Shown here in pieces: positions 53,858 to 64,000 of a DNA stretch of 64,000 bases (positions are counted from its first letter, which is position 1; each line of letters starts with the position of its first letter). The notes beneath the pieces are model-generated. The model was not told where the DNA came from and did not search any database. It worked only from the letters and a program-made list of their open reading frames with translations. The translations under genes and the position numbers were made by a program. Origin of the DNA: Adiantum capillus-veneris (Eukaryota > Streptophyta > Polypodiopsida > Polypodiales > Pteridaceae); the NCBI GenBank assembly GCA_014529385.2, contig CM043942.1, positions 31,924,469 through 31,988,468 of the forward strand. Reading direction: 5' to 3'.

Positions 53858-54066
53858 AATCCCAAAATACATCATTCACAAACATATTTGACAGGTGCTT
53901 CAAGAGACGGCAAAGAAGCAACCATGTCAGATTTTTGTAAACGCAACAAACTGGAAAAATTCAGATGACGAAAACGTGCATGCCAAAGTTTCCCATCTAA
54001 AATAGCCTTTGAATCCAAAACTATAGTTACAAAATTCTACCCACACTTGTCATACAAAGAGAGCTT

Positions 54067-54438
54067 TTACAGCCCACGACATAAAATGCCAAATGCAATA
54101 ATTTCATCACCAAAATTGAGATAATGTCCCGTACATCTGTCATCCACAAATTTGACTACAAGACCAAGTCTAGCAAGTGCAGATACATACAAAATATTCT
54201 TCTTGATTCTAGGTATACAAAGTGCATCAACAAGTGTGAAAGAACTGCCATTTGCAGGAGTAAGCATAATGTTTCCTACTCCCTGAATCAGATAAGAGGC
54301 ATTTTTGGCACAAGTGACTAAATTCCCATGAGAGACAGACCTTTGAGCACCCCCAAAATTTTTGTTGACGTGCGATGGCTCGCCGAAGCTCACTAAAATC
54401 ATAGAAAGTGAGCAGGCGTATGCTGGAGCTGTTGGCAA
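54067..54438 (-). pseudogene. Cop-2 copia protease-to-preintegrase fragment
   Basis: A minus-strand frame of 123 codons encodes SYLIQGVGNIMLTPANGSSF then IPRIKKNILYVSALARLGLV, the stretch right after the copia protease active site (IxGxGxV....NG......VLYVPxIxxNLLSVS). The protease Asp is not visible and integrase and RT are absent. Not functional. Confidence 0.78.
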
Positions 54439-54475
54439 CTAAGCTCGAGAGGATGCAACTTGCTATGATATCAAT

Positions 54476-54704
54476 TGTTAGAATTAGGGTTGTAGAAAAG
54501 CACACATAGCTTGGAGAAGACGAAGGAAGCTTAAGGTACACAACAGAGAGTGTATTACTTAGTTTGCAATGGAAAAATAGATAGCCCTAGAATAATGGGC
54601 TTATATACAATGCATGGGGGGAAAAAACCTCCTAGTGAGGGAAAAAATGCCCCAACGGTCCTAAGTGTGTTCACATACATCACTACCACATGTATATGGT
54701 AACA
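54476..54704 (-). repeat. Cop-2 5' LTR
   Basis: Starts TGTTAGAATTAGGG and ends TATGGTAACA on the + strand; differs from its partner at scattered positions, so insertion is not very recent. Confidence 0.92.
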
Positions 54705-54709
54705 CTCTT

Positions 54710-55870
54710 CAATGCCTTCTTCTTGCATGAAGTCAAGTACCATTTGTTTCTATTGATCGATGCATAGACCAAAGAGAGTTGCTGACAATGAACATCTTTG
54801 TTTAATCCCAATAATGCTTGGAATTTTTTCTAAAATTCCTCTTCCCATGTGCAATGACATCATAGATTCGCGCAATCACAACAAGCATAAACTTACTTGG
54901 CACTTGGAGTTCTTACATCCTTCTCCACAAATTGTTACGTGGAATCATATCAAAGGCTTTCTTAAATTCCACAAAGCAACAATACAATCGCTTGCCTTTC
55001 AAGACTGTCCTCTGTAAGAACTCGAAGAGTGACAAAATGATCAATGGTGCTATGGCGTCGACGAAAACCCACTTGTCCTTTTGCACTCTTGCCATTTTCT
55101 TCAGTCCAATCACTCAATTTTATTTCTATTATGCACCAAAACAACTTTACCACCATAAGAGATTCATCATTATTTTACATTCTTTACATCCCCTTCTTTA
55201 TGCAAAGGCTTGGCCCAATTAGTACTCCAATCACAAGGCATACCATGTTGACGTACAAGGTTGAACATATCACACATCCACTTATGTGTGAAATCTCCCA
55301 TCCATTCAATCATTTTAGCTTGATACCTTGAGGATCTCCCGCGTTGCAAGTGCTAACTTTTCGAGCCCGTCGCACACATTCTCAATAGTAAAAAAAGAGG
55401 GCATACATGAGAGTAAACCATAAATTGGTATTTTTTCAGGATTGGTTGCTCACATAGTTGCCTACAATGTGTGTACATATCCACAAGACTCAAGTTACCA
55501 AAACTCTCAACCCGCTTGCCTCTCAAGTTTCTCCAAAATCTCCACATGCACATGTCTTTGCTGTGACTTGAAAGAATTGATGCTCTATTTCCCATCTTCT
55601 TCTCATTTTTTTGAATCAATGCCTTGTATGTATGCAAATGAATTTGATAGTTGTCTTTGTCTATATTTGCATCAAGCTTTATCAAGGACTTTTGAGCTTC
55701 TTGACATTCTTTATCAAACCACCTTTTGCGTGATCTATCTTTGTTGCTACCTTTATGGAAAAAAATTCTTCGACACAAAAGCAAATAGCTTTCTAAGCTT
55801 CCCATTTAGTTTCCAATGATGCATTATATTGAAGATATGTTATACATAACTTTTGCTCAACCATTTCAAT
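54710..55870 (-). pseudogene. LINE RT N-terminal half and linker
   Basis: Minus strand. The upstream piece (55805-55353, 150 codons) has DRSRKRWFDKECQEAQKSLI, the region between endonuclease and RT. RT blocks follow: GQVGFRRRHSTIDHFVTLRV (about 55100), CCFVEFKKAFDMIPRNNLW (about 54960), and the QRCSLSATLFGLCID block (about 54790) leading to MVLDFMQEEGIEE, where Cop-2 inserted. No endonuclease domain is found above 55870, so the copy is 5'-truncated. The style (RWFDKEC, FKKAFD) differs from typical plant L1. Confidence 0.78.
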
Positions 55871-56134
55871 ATACCTCTACTATTGTAAGGTCGGCTTGCT
55901 GTTTGAGGGCCACCAATCAGGATGGTGCTATTGGAGAGGAAGAATGAGAAGAAAGACGTTCTCAGAGTAAAGCTAGAGAGAGAAGTTGTTGAGAGTGGTG
56001 CTATATTTTGAGCTAGCACTGAGTGTGATGAGGCTGGCCATCTTTATGAGGTAGATGGCCTTGAGGGGCTTCCAACTCATCATTTTAAAATTTGACTAGA
56101 ATGGGAGCTAGTCTCTTCAGACAGTTTATTCCAG
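55871..56134. other. Unassigned flank between LINE and D1
   Basis: No gene or repeat supported. Confidence 0.4.
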
Positions 56135-56578
56135 TGTTAGAGTTCAAAGCTACTGTTATCTAGGCAGTTCTGTTAGTGAGGACTAAAACAAAGTACTGGA
56201 CTGAAATAGAGAACTGAATTGGAATGATATACTGAAATGAAAGACACAACTGAAAGACTGGAAATGGTATTTGTAGATTCAAAGATCATTACCCTAATGA
56301 ATAACCAGTACAGAGTACAATAGGCTTAAGCTCAGATGATTACAGGGTGAATCTAGAAGCTAATAGCTCGTAAACCAAAAGTGTTTAGAAAGCCAAAAGC
56401 CAAAAAGTCAAGAAGCGTGATAACAGTGTAGCGGGTCCTATTTATATCTCTCTAGAGTTACCACAATAACTGCATACAGTAATTGTGGTAATTACTATCA
56501 TTGCAGCTGTTCCCCTTCCCTTTGGTCAGCCTCCTAAGGGGCAGTTCCCGCCTGCTGAGACTATCCTCACCTTCTACA
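56135..56578 (-). repeat. D1 3' LTR (444 bp)
   Basis: The + strand runs TGTTAGAGTTCAAAGC...CACCTTCTACA. Minus TATAAATAGGACCC (about 56437-56450) is a TATA box. Similar in layout to the C1 LTR. Confidence 0.8.
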
Positions 56579-56597
56579 TCCTTCCCTCCTTTCTTGA
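56579..56597 (-). promoter_or_regulatory. D1 polypurine tract
   Basis: Minus strand AAGAAAGGAGGGAAGGA directly before the LTR start TGTAGAAGG. It overlaps the reading frame of the extra ORF (KFKKGGKD). Confidence 0.8.
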
Positions 56598-58640
56598 ATT
56601 TTGGTATAACTCCAAATTTTTGAAAATAATCCACCGCCTGATTCTGTTTTGGTGTTGAGAAAACCATCTGGTTTTTAGATTTGGCCGCCGATGTTCCTCA
56701 TGATATTACTCTTTCGATATTGCCAACTTTTATACCATACTTCATGCTTGTTGAGTGCTTGACACCCATATAGTTGTAATTCCAAGGGTGCCCAACCAAG
56801 GAGATTCTAGTTTCTAGCTGGGAAAATCCACCATCTAATTCTGATATGGAACTACCCGGTATTCTTCCACTGCACTGAACCCACTTCCTCTTGCCCTTCT
56901 TCTGTGTTGGTGCCTCAAAAGTCCCAGTGCCAACATTGTCCTTCTAGATAAGTCTATAAATGGCCTCTTGCTCAAGCTGATTCCACCTTTCAGTGGACAT
57001 CTCAAATTCATAAGGCGTGGGGGCGTTGTAGGTTTTGGTGTCGAGATCATACAAACTACGTTTGCCCTTTGTCAAACTTTATGACTATGCAATGCTGTGT
57101 GGATCCATCCCTACAGAAGAGGCCAATTCGTCTTAATTCTAGCTTCAAAGAGAATCTCAACCATCTCTCTGTATTGTGGTCCCAATCCTGGTTTGGCAGT
57201 GATATCCTTCTCAAGAATCTTGATAGACTCCACAGTCAGTTGAAGTAGCTGATTTGTGATCTTCGTTAATCCACGGAATTGGATCTTCCACTATCCCATA
57301 CAGAGTTTGACCTTTTGCATTTCTCCTTGCAGACCCATGACAATATCCATTTTGAGGGCGTCATTGATCAGTGTTTACAAGGCTTTCCATTCCATAGTGG
57401 CTCGCTCATACCAGTCCTAGAGTTCATTAGTGATGATGAAGTAAGTGAGCCGATCCACTGGTTCTGGATGATGAGGATACAAGCCTGGGAAAAATATAGG
57501 TAGTTCAGCCTCTTTAGCAGGTAATGCATACAGGAGAATTGGAGAATCAGACACAAACTCCAGAAAACTGAGAACAACTTGGTTCTCTGGTTGAATCATC
57601 TTCCTAGTAATTTGGACCAGCTGAAAGAGTTTTTGAAGAGCACTTGCCTGTTCTCCTACTGTCATTTGAGTTTGGGGTCCTTTATTGTTGGAAGACTGAT
57701 CTTCAATGATGGCCTGCACCCTCTGATCCAAAACTCCTCTGGCAATTTGCATCCGAAGCAATACTTCTTTCAGTTGAGTACTAACCTCCTTCATACATCT
57801 GTATGTAGGTCTGTTTCCTAGCAGTAGATCCAATTCAAGAGCTAGAGAGTGTCAATCTGCAGTGGATTGTCAGTGCCAATGTGGATTGACTGTCATGTCA
57901 TCAGAAGACAGTGTCCACTCAGGTACCCTTTCTAATAACTAGATTCTGATGGGATGCACATGTAACTGACACAGCTCTTGATCATGAAAGGGAGCTGACT
58001 TCCAGTGCTGAATCATTTCTCTGGCTCCTACATACAGCCTTTGGAAGCGTTCCAGATCAGAGATAAGAGTGTCATCCTCCAAATACTTTCTAGTAATAGG
58101 AGCTTTCCGATGTCTCAATCTCTTGTTGAAAGTGATGATCTGTAATGAGTGTTGCTCATCAGCTTTAAAGGACGTAGTCACAGCTTTGGCTTTTCCTCTA
58201 CTGTTTGGAATGTGCCGTGACTAGTGTACTAGAGAATCTCTAGTGTTGCGCTTATTGTGTTGTCCACTGCCTTGCTACTCATCCGACTGTTGGTCATCCG
58301 ACTGCTGGTCTGCCCCGTCTTTGTGCTGGTTTGGTTGGTCTTTGTTGGGTTGACTACCCCGTATGGCAGTTGATCCACCAGCTCCAGAGCCTGAGGGTGG
58401 GGAAGGAGGAATATCATCATCATCATCAGGTTTGTCTGCGGGGTTTTCCTCCCCTTCCTCATCCTGCTCTTCTTCCCTCTCAGAATCCTCCTCAGGATCA
58501 TTTTGCTTGTTGATATAATCTATGATGGCTTGATTTGCTAAGGCTATGTTGTATTTAGAGAGCTTTTCTTGCAGATCACTCTGCATAGTCTCCATGAGTG
58601 CCTTCAAATTGTCCATATTCAGAATGACATTGCCTGTGGA
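56590..58640 (-). pseudogene. D1 extra ORF, C-terminal half (unknown function)
   Basis: Continues the coding region after integrase. From MDNLKALMETMQSDLQEKLS (58616) a 113-codon frame turns into an acidic and then proline/glycine-rich linker (DDDDDIPPSPPSGSGAGG). Then come a basic piece (58181-57939, KRLRHRKAPITRKYLEDD), a 138-codon piece (57833-57417) with MKEVSTQLKEVLLRMQIARG and QSSNNKGPQTQM, and a last part toward the PPT ending FGVIPKFKKGGKD. I recognise no family. Stops break it into pieces, but all lie on the minus strand in the same order as pol. It sits where Athila-type elements carry an env-like ORF, though I see no clear membrane segment. Confidence 0.6.
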
Positions 58641-60450
58641 TTGAGGATATCAGCAAGGTTATTATAGATATATCTCTCTGTAAGGGAATCCTTTAATGCA
58701 ATGTGGGCAGTTAGCAGTTCGTTGGAGTCTACACGCTTCATTCGTAGTAGCAGAGTGTGAAATCTGTCAGTATCTCTTAAGGTTGCTGCCTTGTATTCAT
58801 TTAATTGCTGATTTTTTATTTCTAGCTTGAACAGCTTTGTTTGCAGCTCCTTAATTGTTCTTACTAACTGATTTTCAGCAATACCATGCTTGAGAGATTG
58901 TGCAACCCCATCCTTTTGAAGTTTTTGAATCTGCTACTGGCTGCTTTCTAGTTCTTCTTTTAGCTTAGCCACTTCCTCATTGGAAGTTGATGCATCCATC
59001 ATCTGGCCTAAGGCATTGACAATGATGTTCCATGATTCTTGGATGAGTGTTGAGCAACCATCAAGTACTGTAGCTAAGTCAGATTGAATTGGCTCATAAA
59101 CCATGGTGGGAGCTATGTATGGCAATGTGGCCAAATTTGGTTTTTGAAGAATCAATCGTCCTTTGAGAAGGTTATGCTGTAATTGCTCAATCGATCCTTC
59201 TTGGCTACAGATAAAGCCATTTCGTTGAAAAGAATTTTAGTGGCCGACGGGCTGTGGCAGGTGCTGGGCCCTTTCCTTTGTCAGTATTGACTGCCACCTG
59301 TTCAGTGCTTGACGTTTCTTGCTGATCTTTTCTAGTGCTGATTTCTGTTGGAGTCTGCTCTTCAGGTATTGGCCTGCTGAGGATTTTTCAGTGGGCAAGG
59401 GCTTGACCTGACTCTAAAGTTGCTTCAATAGAGCAATACTCTTTGACAACATAATCCTTGGTTTCTTTGAACCACCAGCATCCACCTGTGTGGCCTTTTT
59501 CTTCTGTCCAGTTATGGCCATTTAATTGCTTGGAGCCTCTTCGTCTGAAGATAGCTGTACATTGTTAGTGGTTGGAATGGGCTTCGGACTCCAAGCCATC
59601 TTTACCTGGAAAGAGGCTTCCGGAGCTTTGAATACACTCTGAAATTTTAGCTTGGTAGTCTGCTGTAAAACATTGTGAGACAAGATCTGGAAAAAAATGA
59701 TTTTTAGCGTTAGCATTTAGCCTTTTTGCGAGCAGCATGAAAAACACCTTCTCTGACACATATGTAGGATTGTTCTTCAAGCTGTGAGCCTCAACAACAA
59801 ACCTATAGGCTGAGGGGCCATCCAGTCCTGCTACTGGAACTCCTTGTGCACTTTTTATTTTTGGCTGCTTCATCCTCCTTCAGAGACAGACATATCTGCT
59901 CTGCAGATGCTGTGGTTGACTTTTTCTCGTTGGGCATTTTGAAAGCGTAGGCAATGTCGTCAGGTGTCGCTGTGATTTTTTACTTCATTAACAATGGCAC
60001 TACCTTCATCAACATTGAAAGAATCAAGAACCTATTTGATAATGGTTGTGTCAAAATCCAATCTTATAGCCTATGCGACCACTTGCAAATCCCATAGCTG
60101 CAACAACGATTGTGGCTGCTCAGTAAATACATATCTGTTTATTTTGCTATGTGGGATAAGTGGTAGAGAGGCTTGAACAGAAGTGATAATTGCTGTGTTT
60201 TCAGCCATTGTATCCAGCATCTTCTCTGACATTTTCCTTCTACCCATACCCTGTGAGGATGGCAAATCTGTAGAGGAGGAAGCCTTACTTGTATATTCAA
60301 AGTCGCAACAAGGTGTGTCGGGTAGGGATAGACAGGGACCAACAGAGTCTTCAAACGAGGAGGCTTTTGATTGTAGTGAAGGGTCTTCAGAGCTTGGCGA
60401 CGACGAGTGTGTAACAACAAGTAGTCATCGTGCAGGAGACTTGTGAGGAA
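58641..60450 (-). pseudogene. D1 extra ORF, N-terminal half with coiled coil (unknown function)
   Basis: Near 60265-60071: KMSEKMLDTMAENTAIITSV then LPLIPHSKINRYVFTEQPQS. Then 59873-59565: GPSAYRFVVEAHSLKNNPTY, EKVFFMLLAKRLNANAKNHF, compatible with a folded domain. A coiled coil follows at about 59155-58660: EEVAKLKEELESSQ, a TAG, then QIQKLQKDG, LVRTIKELQTKLFKLEIKN and DRFHTLLLRMKRVDSNELL, with heptad-like hydrophobics. I cannot assign it to gag, pol or a known host protein. The regular order of pieces over 3.8 kb suggests one ancestral protein of about 1,200 residues; the exact start is not decided. Confidence 0.6.
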
Positions 60451-60588
60451 GAATGCCCACCCGCCTTACTGTTATACACATACTCACCATAAAAGCTCCA
60501 CTACTTATCGTTCCTAGAGTTTTGTGCATCGTCAACGACGTGGCACACATGTATTGGCCAATTTTTCTCGTAATCCCTTCAATGATTA

Positions 60589-61235
60589 TCACATTAATTC
60601 CCATTGGCCATTTTCCCCATAGGAGCTGGTACTGACTCTGAAACTCGCCTGGCTCACTGGCACTGTTTTGTCACTCTGAGACTTTTGTGGCACTGTTACT
60701 GGTTTTGCTACTGGTTGTACATGGAAGAGATTTAGAATGGCTGGGTCTGAAATTCCGTGGTCATCAGTTCCCACAGTACCATTATCTTCTCCTCTGGAGG
60801 TCTCTTTTTCATTGGAATAATATAGCTTGATCTTGGCCTTATTGTAAACACCTGGCATCAGTAATCCAGATAAGTCCTTCAACCTTACTGTGCCATTGGA
60901 AAATACCCAATCGACTTCATATGGACCAGCCCAAGCTATCTTTAAATTTGGTTTCTTAGGGCCCAATTTGGATTGATAAAGCAAAACTAAGTCTCCCTTT
61001 TGGAACTCCCTAACCTTGATTCTTCTATCATGCCAGTGTTTTCTTCTTTGCTGAACAATCTCCTGTCTAGCATAGCTCTTTGTTGTAACTCATCCAACTT
61101 CACTAATTCCTCCAGTCTATGTTTGAGATTATGATTAAAATCTAATCCATACTCAATTGCCATCCTGAGACTGGGAATCACAAATTCCATAGGCACTATA
61201 GCTTCAATACCATACACCATTCTGAAAGGTGTCAT
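60589..61235 (-). pseudogene. D1 integrase C-terminal part
   Basis: FRMVYGIEAIVPMEFVIPSL then LRMAIEYGLDFNHNLKHRLE end the core, and after a frame change LLYQSKLGPKKPNLKIAWAG and PYEVDWVFSNGTVRLKDLSG give the C-terminal DNA-binding module. No chromodomain follows, unlike Chr-2. A long hydrophilic tail runs to about 60589. Frame breaks at about 61010 and 60985. Confidence 0.8.
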
Positions 61236-62050
61236 TCCAGTGGTGACTTCATAAGCCGTCCTATAGGCCCATAGAGTAGTCTGGAGCTTAAGATCCTACT
61301 GGTGTGGCTCCTTCTAAACAACCTTGGTTAGAATATTCTTGATGGTTTTGTTACTGATCTCTGCTTGACCATTGCACCTGGGATAATACGGAGTTGACTT
61401 CTCATGCTTAACTGAGAACTCTCCATCAGAATTTCCATAGTATCATTAATAAAATGTGTCCCTTGATTAGACACAATCTCAATGGGGCATCCATAGCGGA
61501 CTTCTCGTGCTTAACTGAGAACTCTCCATCAGAATTTCCATAGTATCATTAATAAAATGTGTCCCTTGATTAGACACAATCTCAAGGGGCATCCATAGCG
61601 GCAGATAATGTTTTCAAATAGGAAAACAACACAATATTATCTGGGAGAGCCTTGGCGTCTATCCATTTCGTGACATAACAGGTAGCCATCAAGATGTACC
61701 GGTTCTTCCTTGGAGTGACCTTCTTGAATGGTCCCATGAGGTCCAAACCCCATTTCATGAATACTCCCAGTGGTTGTACTGGAGTAAGTGGAGTCATATC
61801 AGCTGCTGTTAGTCTGTCCATTCTCGGACATGTATCACAAGTTTTACAAAAACTTCGAACATCTGCTATCAGAGTTTGCCACCATAATCCAGCTTGCAAA
61901 ATCTTCTTATAAGTAATATCAATGGAGAAGTGTCCTCCAGAATCCCCATCGTGTGCTTCAAAGATGACTTGCATCCTTCCTTCCATTGACACACACCTTT
62001 AAAGAACACCATCCACACCCACTCTATAGAGCAATCCTCCTATGATCATG
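61236..62050 (-). pseudogene. D1 integrase N-terminal part and core
   Basis: EAHDGDSGGHFSIDITYKKI and LWWQTLIADVRSFCKTCDTC form the zinc-binding HHCC domain (61960-61830). The first catalytic Asp is in KWGLDLMGPF (about 61760), then RKNRYILMATCYVTKWIDAK. The second Asp and the Glu blocks fall in a region disrupted by a 103 bp duplication (61396-61601). Confidence 0.82.
61396..61601. repeat. 103 bp tandem duplication in D1 integrase
   Basis: Two adjacent copies start GACTTCTCATGC and GACTTCTCGTGC; they differ by about one substitution and one deleted base. Confidence 0.92.
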
Positions 62051-62146
62051 TGCTTCAAAGATGACTTGCATCCTTCCTTCCATTGATGCACACCTTTAAA
62101 GAACACCATCTACACCCAGTCTATAGAGCAATCCTCCTATGATGGT
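61953..62146. repeat. 97 bp tandem duplication in D1 integrase start
   Basis: GTGCTTCAAAGATGACTTGC at 61953 recurs at 62050. The copies differ at about six positions, so this duplication is older than the one at 61396. Confidence 0.92.
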
Positions 62147-62890
62147 GAGCTTTAGACTCTTAATAATCAGAGCTTTCTTCTGATTCTGAGTCCAATTTTT
62201 TTGGGAATCCTCCTTTTGAAAGGAACTGATATACATCATACCATTCTGGATATGTATTTTTCTTAGCTGTCACCTCAAACAGCTCTGCATCTACTGGCTC
62301 ATCTCTCAAGGATATTTTGGAGTAGCCTTTAGTACTTCTGGACAGAAAATCAACACACAATGAGATTTACCGGGCTTGTGGAATATGCAAAATTCAAAGT
62401 CCATCACGAACATCATCCATCTGATCAATCTCCCTTGGATAACAACTTTGTTAATAAAAAACAATAATGTCTAATGATCCACACAAAAATGAAATAATTT
62501 GCCCAATAAATAATGCCAAAACTTGGTGGCACTGAAAACCATTCCTAAGGCTTCTCTCTCCGTGGTAGTTTATCATTGTTCAGCTTGACTGAATCTTCGA
62601 CTAGAAAAATACAATGGATAATCAGTCCTCCCTTTTGGTTGAGCCAGTATTACTCCCATTGCCAGTCCCAAAGCATCGACATGCACATGGAATATAACAT
62701 CCCAGTCCGGTTGTCGGAGTATTGGATTATTGATAATGGCATTTTTAAGACATTGAAAGCTTTCCTCACATTCAGAAGTCCAGATGAACTTACTAGTTTT
62801 CTTGGTAAGCTCATATAAAGTTAATGCCTTGGAAGCAAACATGTGAATAAATCTTCTATAAAAATTTATATATCCCAAGAATGAACTTAG
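62147..62890 (-). pseudogene. D1 RNase H and spacer to integrase
   Basis: MGYINFYRRFIHMFASKALT (connection domain), CLKNAIINNPILRQPDWDVI, then VHVDALGLAMGVILAQPKGR with the first catalytic Asp. The later Glu and Asp regions (about 62560-62440) are broken by stops. A 66-codon stretch (62360-62160) with CVDFLSRSTKGYSK is the end of RNase H and the spacer. Confidence 0.8.
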
Positions 62891-63741
62891 TTCAGATGTT
62901 GTGTGGAGTGCTTTGGCCTGCTAGACACACTGGATTTTATCATTGGTCATCTCTATGCCATTCCTGGACGCTACATACCCCAGTAATTGTCCCTTCCAGA
63001 CCAGAAAAATAGATTTGAATAGATTCAAATAGATCCTCTTCTCCTTACATCACTGGAAGACCATTTCCAAAAATATTAAATGCTTCTCCTCAGTTGAGAA
63101 TACAGTAAAGTCATCCATATAAATAGCTAGGAATCGGTGCAAGTATTCAATGAATATCTCCATCATGCAACACTGGAATGTTGCTGGAGCATTGCAGAGA
63201 CCAAATGGAATTACTAGATACATGGATTCACCCCATTCAGTAATAAAAGTGGTTTTAGTCCGATCTTCTAAAGAAATCTTTAGCTGATTATAACCACTGT
63301 AGCCATCCATAAAACTATACATATCATGGCTTGCAATCTCATCAAGAAGCATATCAGTAAAAGGTAATGGAAAAGGATCTTTGATGGTTTGAGCATTCTA
63401 CTTTTGGTAATCCACATAGACTCTGAGTTTTCCATTCTTATTTGATACTACTACAATAGGGAATAGCCAGTCACTACACTGGCGACTTCTGTGATAAATC
63501 CAACCTTCAGAAGATTGTCAATTTTCCCTTTGACCTTCTTAGCATAGTTTGGATTCATTCTGTACCTTTGTAGACGTATTGGTCTGACATCTGGCTTCAG
63601 AGGTATTTTATGTTGGCACACCTCTAGATCTACACCTTTTAAGTCAGTATGTTCCCATGCCAATACATCTTTGTATTTCTGGAACATAAGTCGGGCTTTT
63701 GCTTTCATTTCTGGGTTCAGATGCTTATTCACTTTGATCAA
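62891..63741 (-). pseudogene. D1 reverse transcriptase
   Basis: Entry block FQKYKDVLAWEHTDLKGVDL and RYRMNPNYAKKVKGKIDNLL, then MLLDEIASHDMYSFMDGYSG, YNQLKISLEDRTKTTF, PFGLCNAPATFQ, and the active site AIYMDDFTVFS (about 63130) with the YxDD residues intact. A frame change at about 63440 separates the two open stretches. The C1 copy matches its first part. Confidence 0.87.
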
Positions 63742-64000
63742 TCAAGGAGTTTCTTCAGAACCCATATTCCATTCCTTAATTTCTTGATCATCTGGAAGCA
63801 ACCAATTCGGCCCACCTTCCTTCCTTTTGGTTGACTCCTCAGCATAATCCCAGGATGAACCTGTTAGTTCTAGATTCTCATTCTGTACTCAAGTAACTTC
63901 TTCAGAGTGCACCTCTTCAGTGTGCACTGGTGTACTGGAATCTGAACATTCTTCTTTGGAGTCGGTTGGTTTCTCTGGCCGTCCAGTCAACTGAACTGGT
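63742..64000 (-). pseudogene. D1 protease-RT linker, runs off window
   Basis: Contains GGPNWLLPDDQEIKEW near 63780-63830, also present in C1 (about 19260), and a Ser/Thr/Glu-rich stretch toward the edge. The protease itself must lie beyond 64000. Confidence 0.65.

Larger units (their letters stand above)
53626..54704 (-). mobile_element. Cop-2: complete 1.08 kb mini-copia nested in LINE
   Basis: LTRs at 53626-53857 and 54476-54704 (232 and 229 bp) both run TGTT.GAATTAGGG...GTAACA on the + strand. A perfect 5 bp target duplication CTCTT flanks it (53621-53625, 54705-54709). Next to the right LTR the minus strand has TTGATATCATAGC, a degraded initiator tRNA-Met PBS, so it is minus-oriented. 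The internal 618 bases keep only a protease/pre-integrase scrap. LINE coding sequence resumes exactly on both sides. Confidence 0.93.
56135..64000 (-). mobile_element. D1: gypsy element with extra 3' ORF, 5' end off window
   Basis: Minus-oriented: RT (63741-62900), RNase H, integrase to about 60590, a large extra coding region (60450-56590), PPT and 3' LTR 56135-56578. The 5' LTR, gag and protease lie beyond 64000. Same family as C1. The left flank of the LTR is TCCAG (56130-56134); its partner cannot be seen. Confidence 0.85.

Overview
The window looks like nuclear DNA from a land plant with a large, repeat-filled genome. The evidence is the transposon content: Ty3/gypsy and Ty1/copia LTR retrotransposons with plant-type primer binding sites (initiator tRNA-Met type TGGTATCAGAGC, and a tRNA-Asp-like site), a chromodomain integrase, L1-like and other LINE fragments, SINE-like pieces, and a decayed trihelix (Myb/SANT-like) gene. 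I cannot name the species. I see no intact host gene, no rRNA or functional tRNA gene and no CRISPR array. Almost every coding stretch is a broken transposon gene.

Layout, left to right. 1-1430: minisatellite plus the end of a chromovirus LTR on the + strand. 1431-4790: an older copy of the same chromovirus family on the - strand (Chr-1: RNase H, RT, protease, gag, PBS, LTR), into which the first LTR appears to have inserted. 4876-16099: a - strand gypsy element (Gyp-A1) cut off inside integrase at one end and at a (CA)n tract at the other. It is split by a copia element, Cop-1 (7862-12686), which has very short LTRs and one long reading frame broken only by three amber codons. 16100-19084: - strand gypsy remnant Y (RT fragment, PBS, 1.9 kb LTR), inserted in C1. 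19085-25990: - strand gypsy C1 (RT start, protease, gag, PBS, LTR), interrupted by a 3.35 kb solo LTR (X, 20037-23388) with a perfect target-site duplication. 26765-35016: Gyp-A2, a complete gag-protease-only element of the same family as Gyp-A1 with both LTRs, PBS, PPT and a near-perfect target duplication. 35022-40095: LINE fragment, microsatellites, an unassigned mosaic of internal duplications, and SINE-like sequences. 40096-49021: Chr-2, a nearly complete chromovirus with 1.6 kb LTRs. 49022-52483: homopolymers, SINE-like and L1 fragments, and the trihelix pseudogene. 52484-55870: a LINE on the - strand carrying a complete 1.08 kb mini-copia (Cop-2) with a perfect target duplication. 56135-64000: D1, a - strand gypsy of the C1 family whose integrase is followed by a large extra ORF of unknown function reaching the 3' LTR; its 5' end lies off the window.

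The genes work together only as retrotransposon modules: gag particle, protease, RT/RNase H and integrase between LTRs that carry promoter and polyadenylation signals. Nearly all are disabled by stops, frameshifts, truncations and several short tandem duplications whose periods are not multiples of three. The nesting gives a relative history: Chr-1 before the inverted LTR; Gyp-A1 before Cop-1; C1 before X and Y; the LINE before Cop-2. The items most worth follow-up are the extra ORF of D1, the unusually spaced zinc knuckles of the Gyp-A gag, the gag-protease-only Gyp-A2, the short-LTR Cop-1, and the mosaic block at 36.3-38.6 kb.
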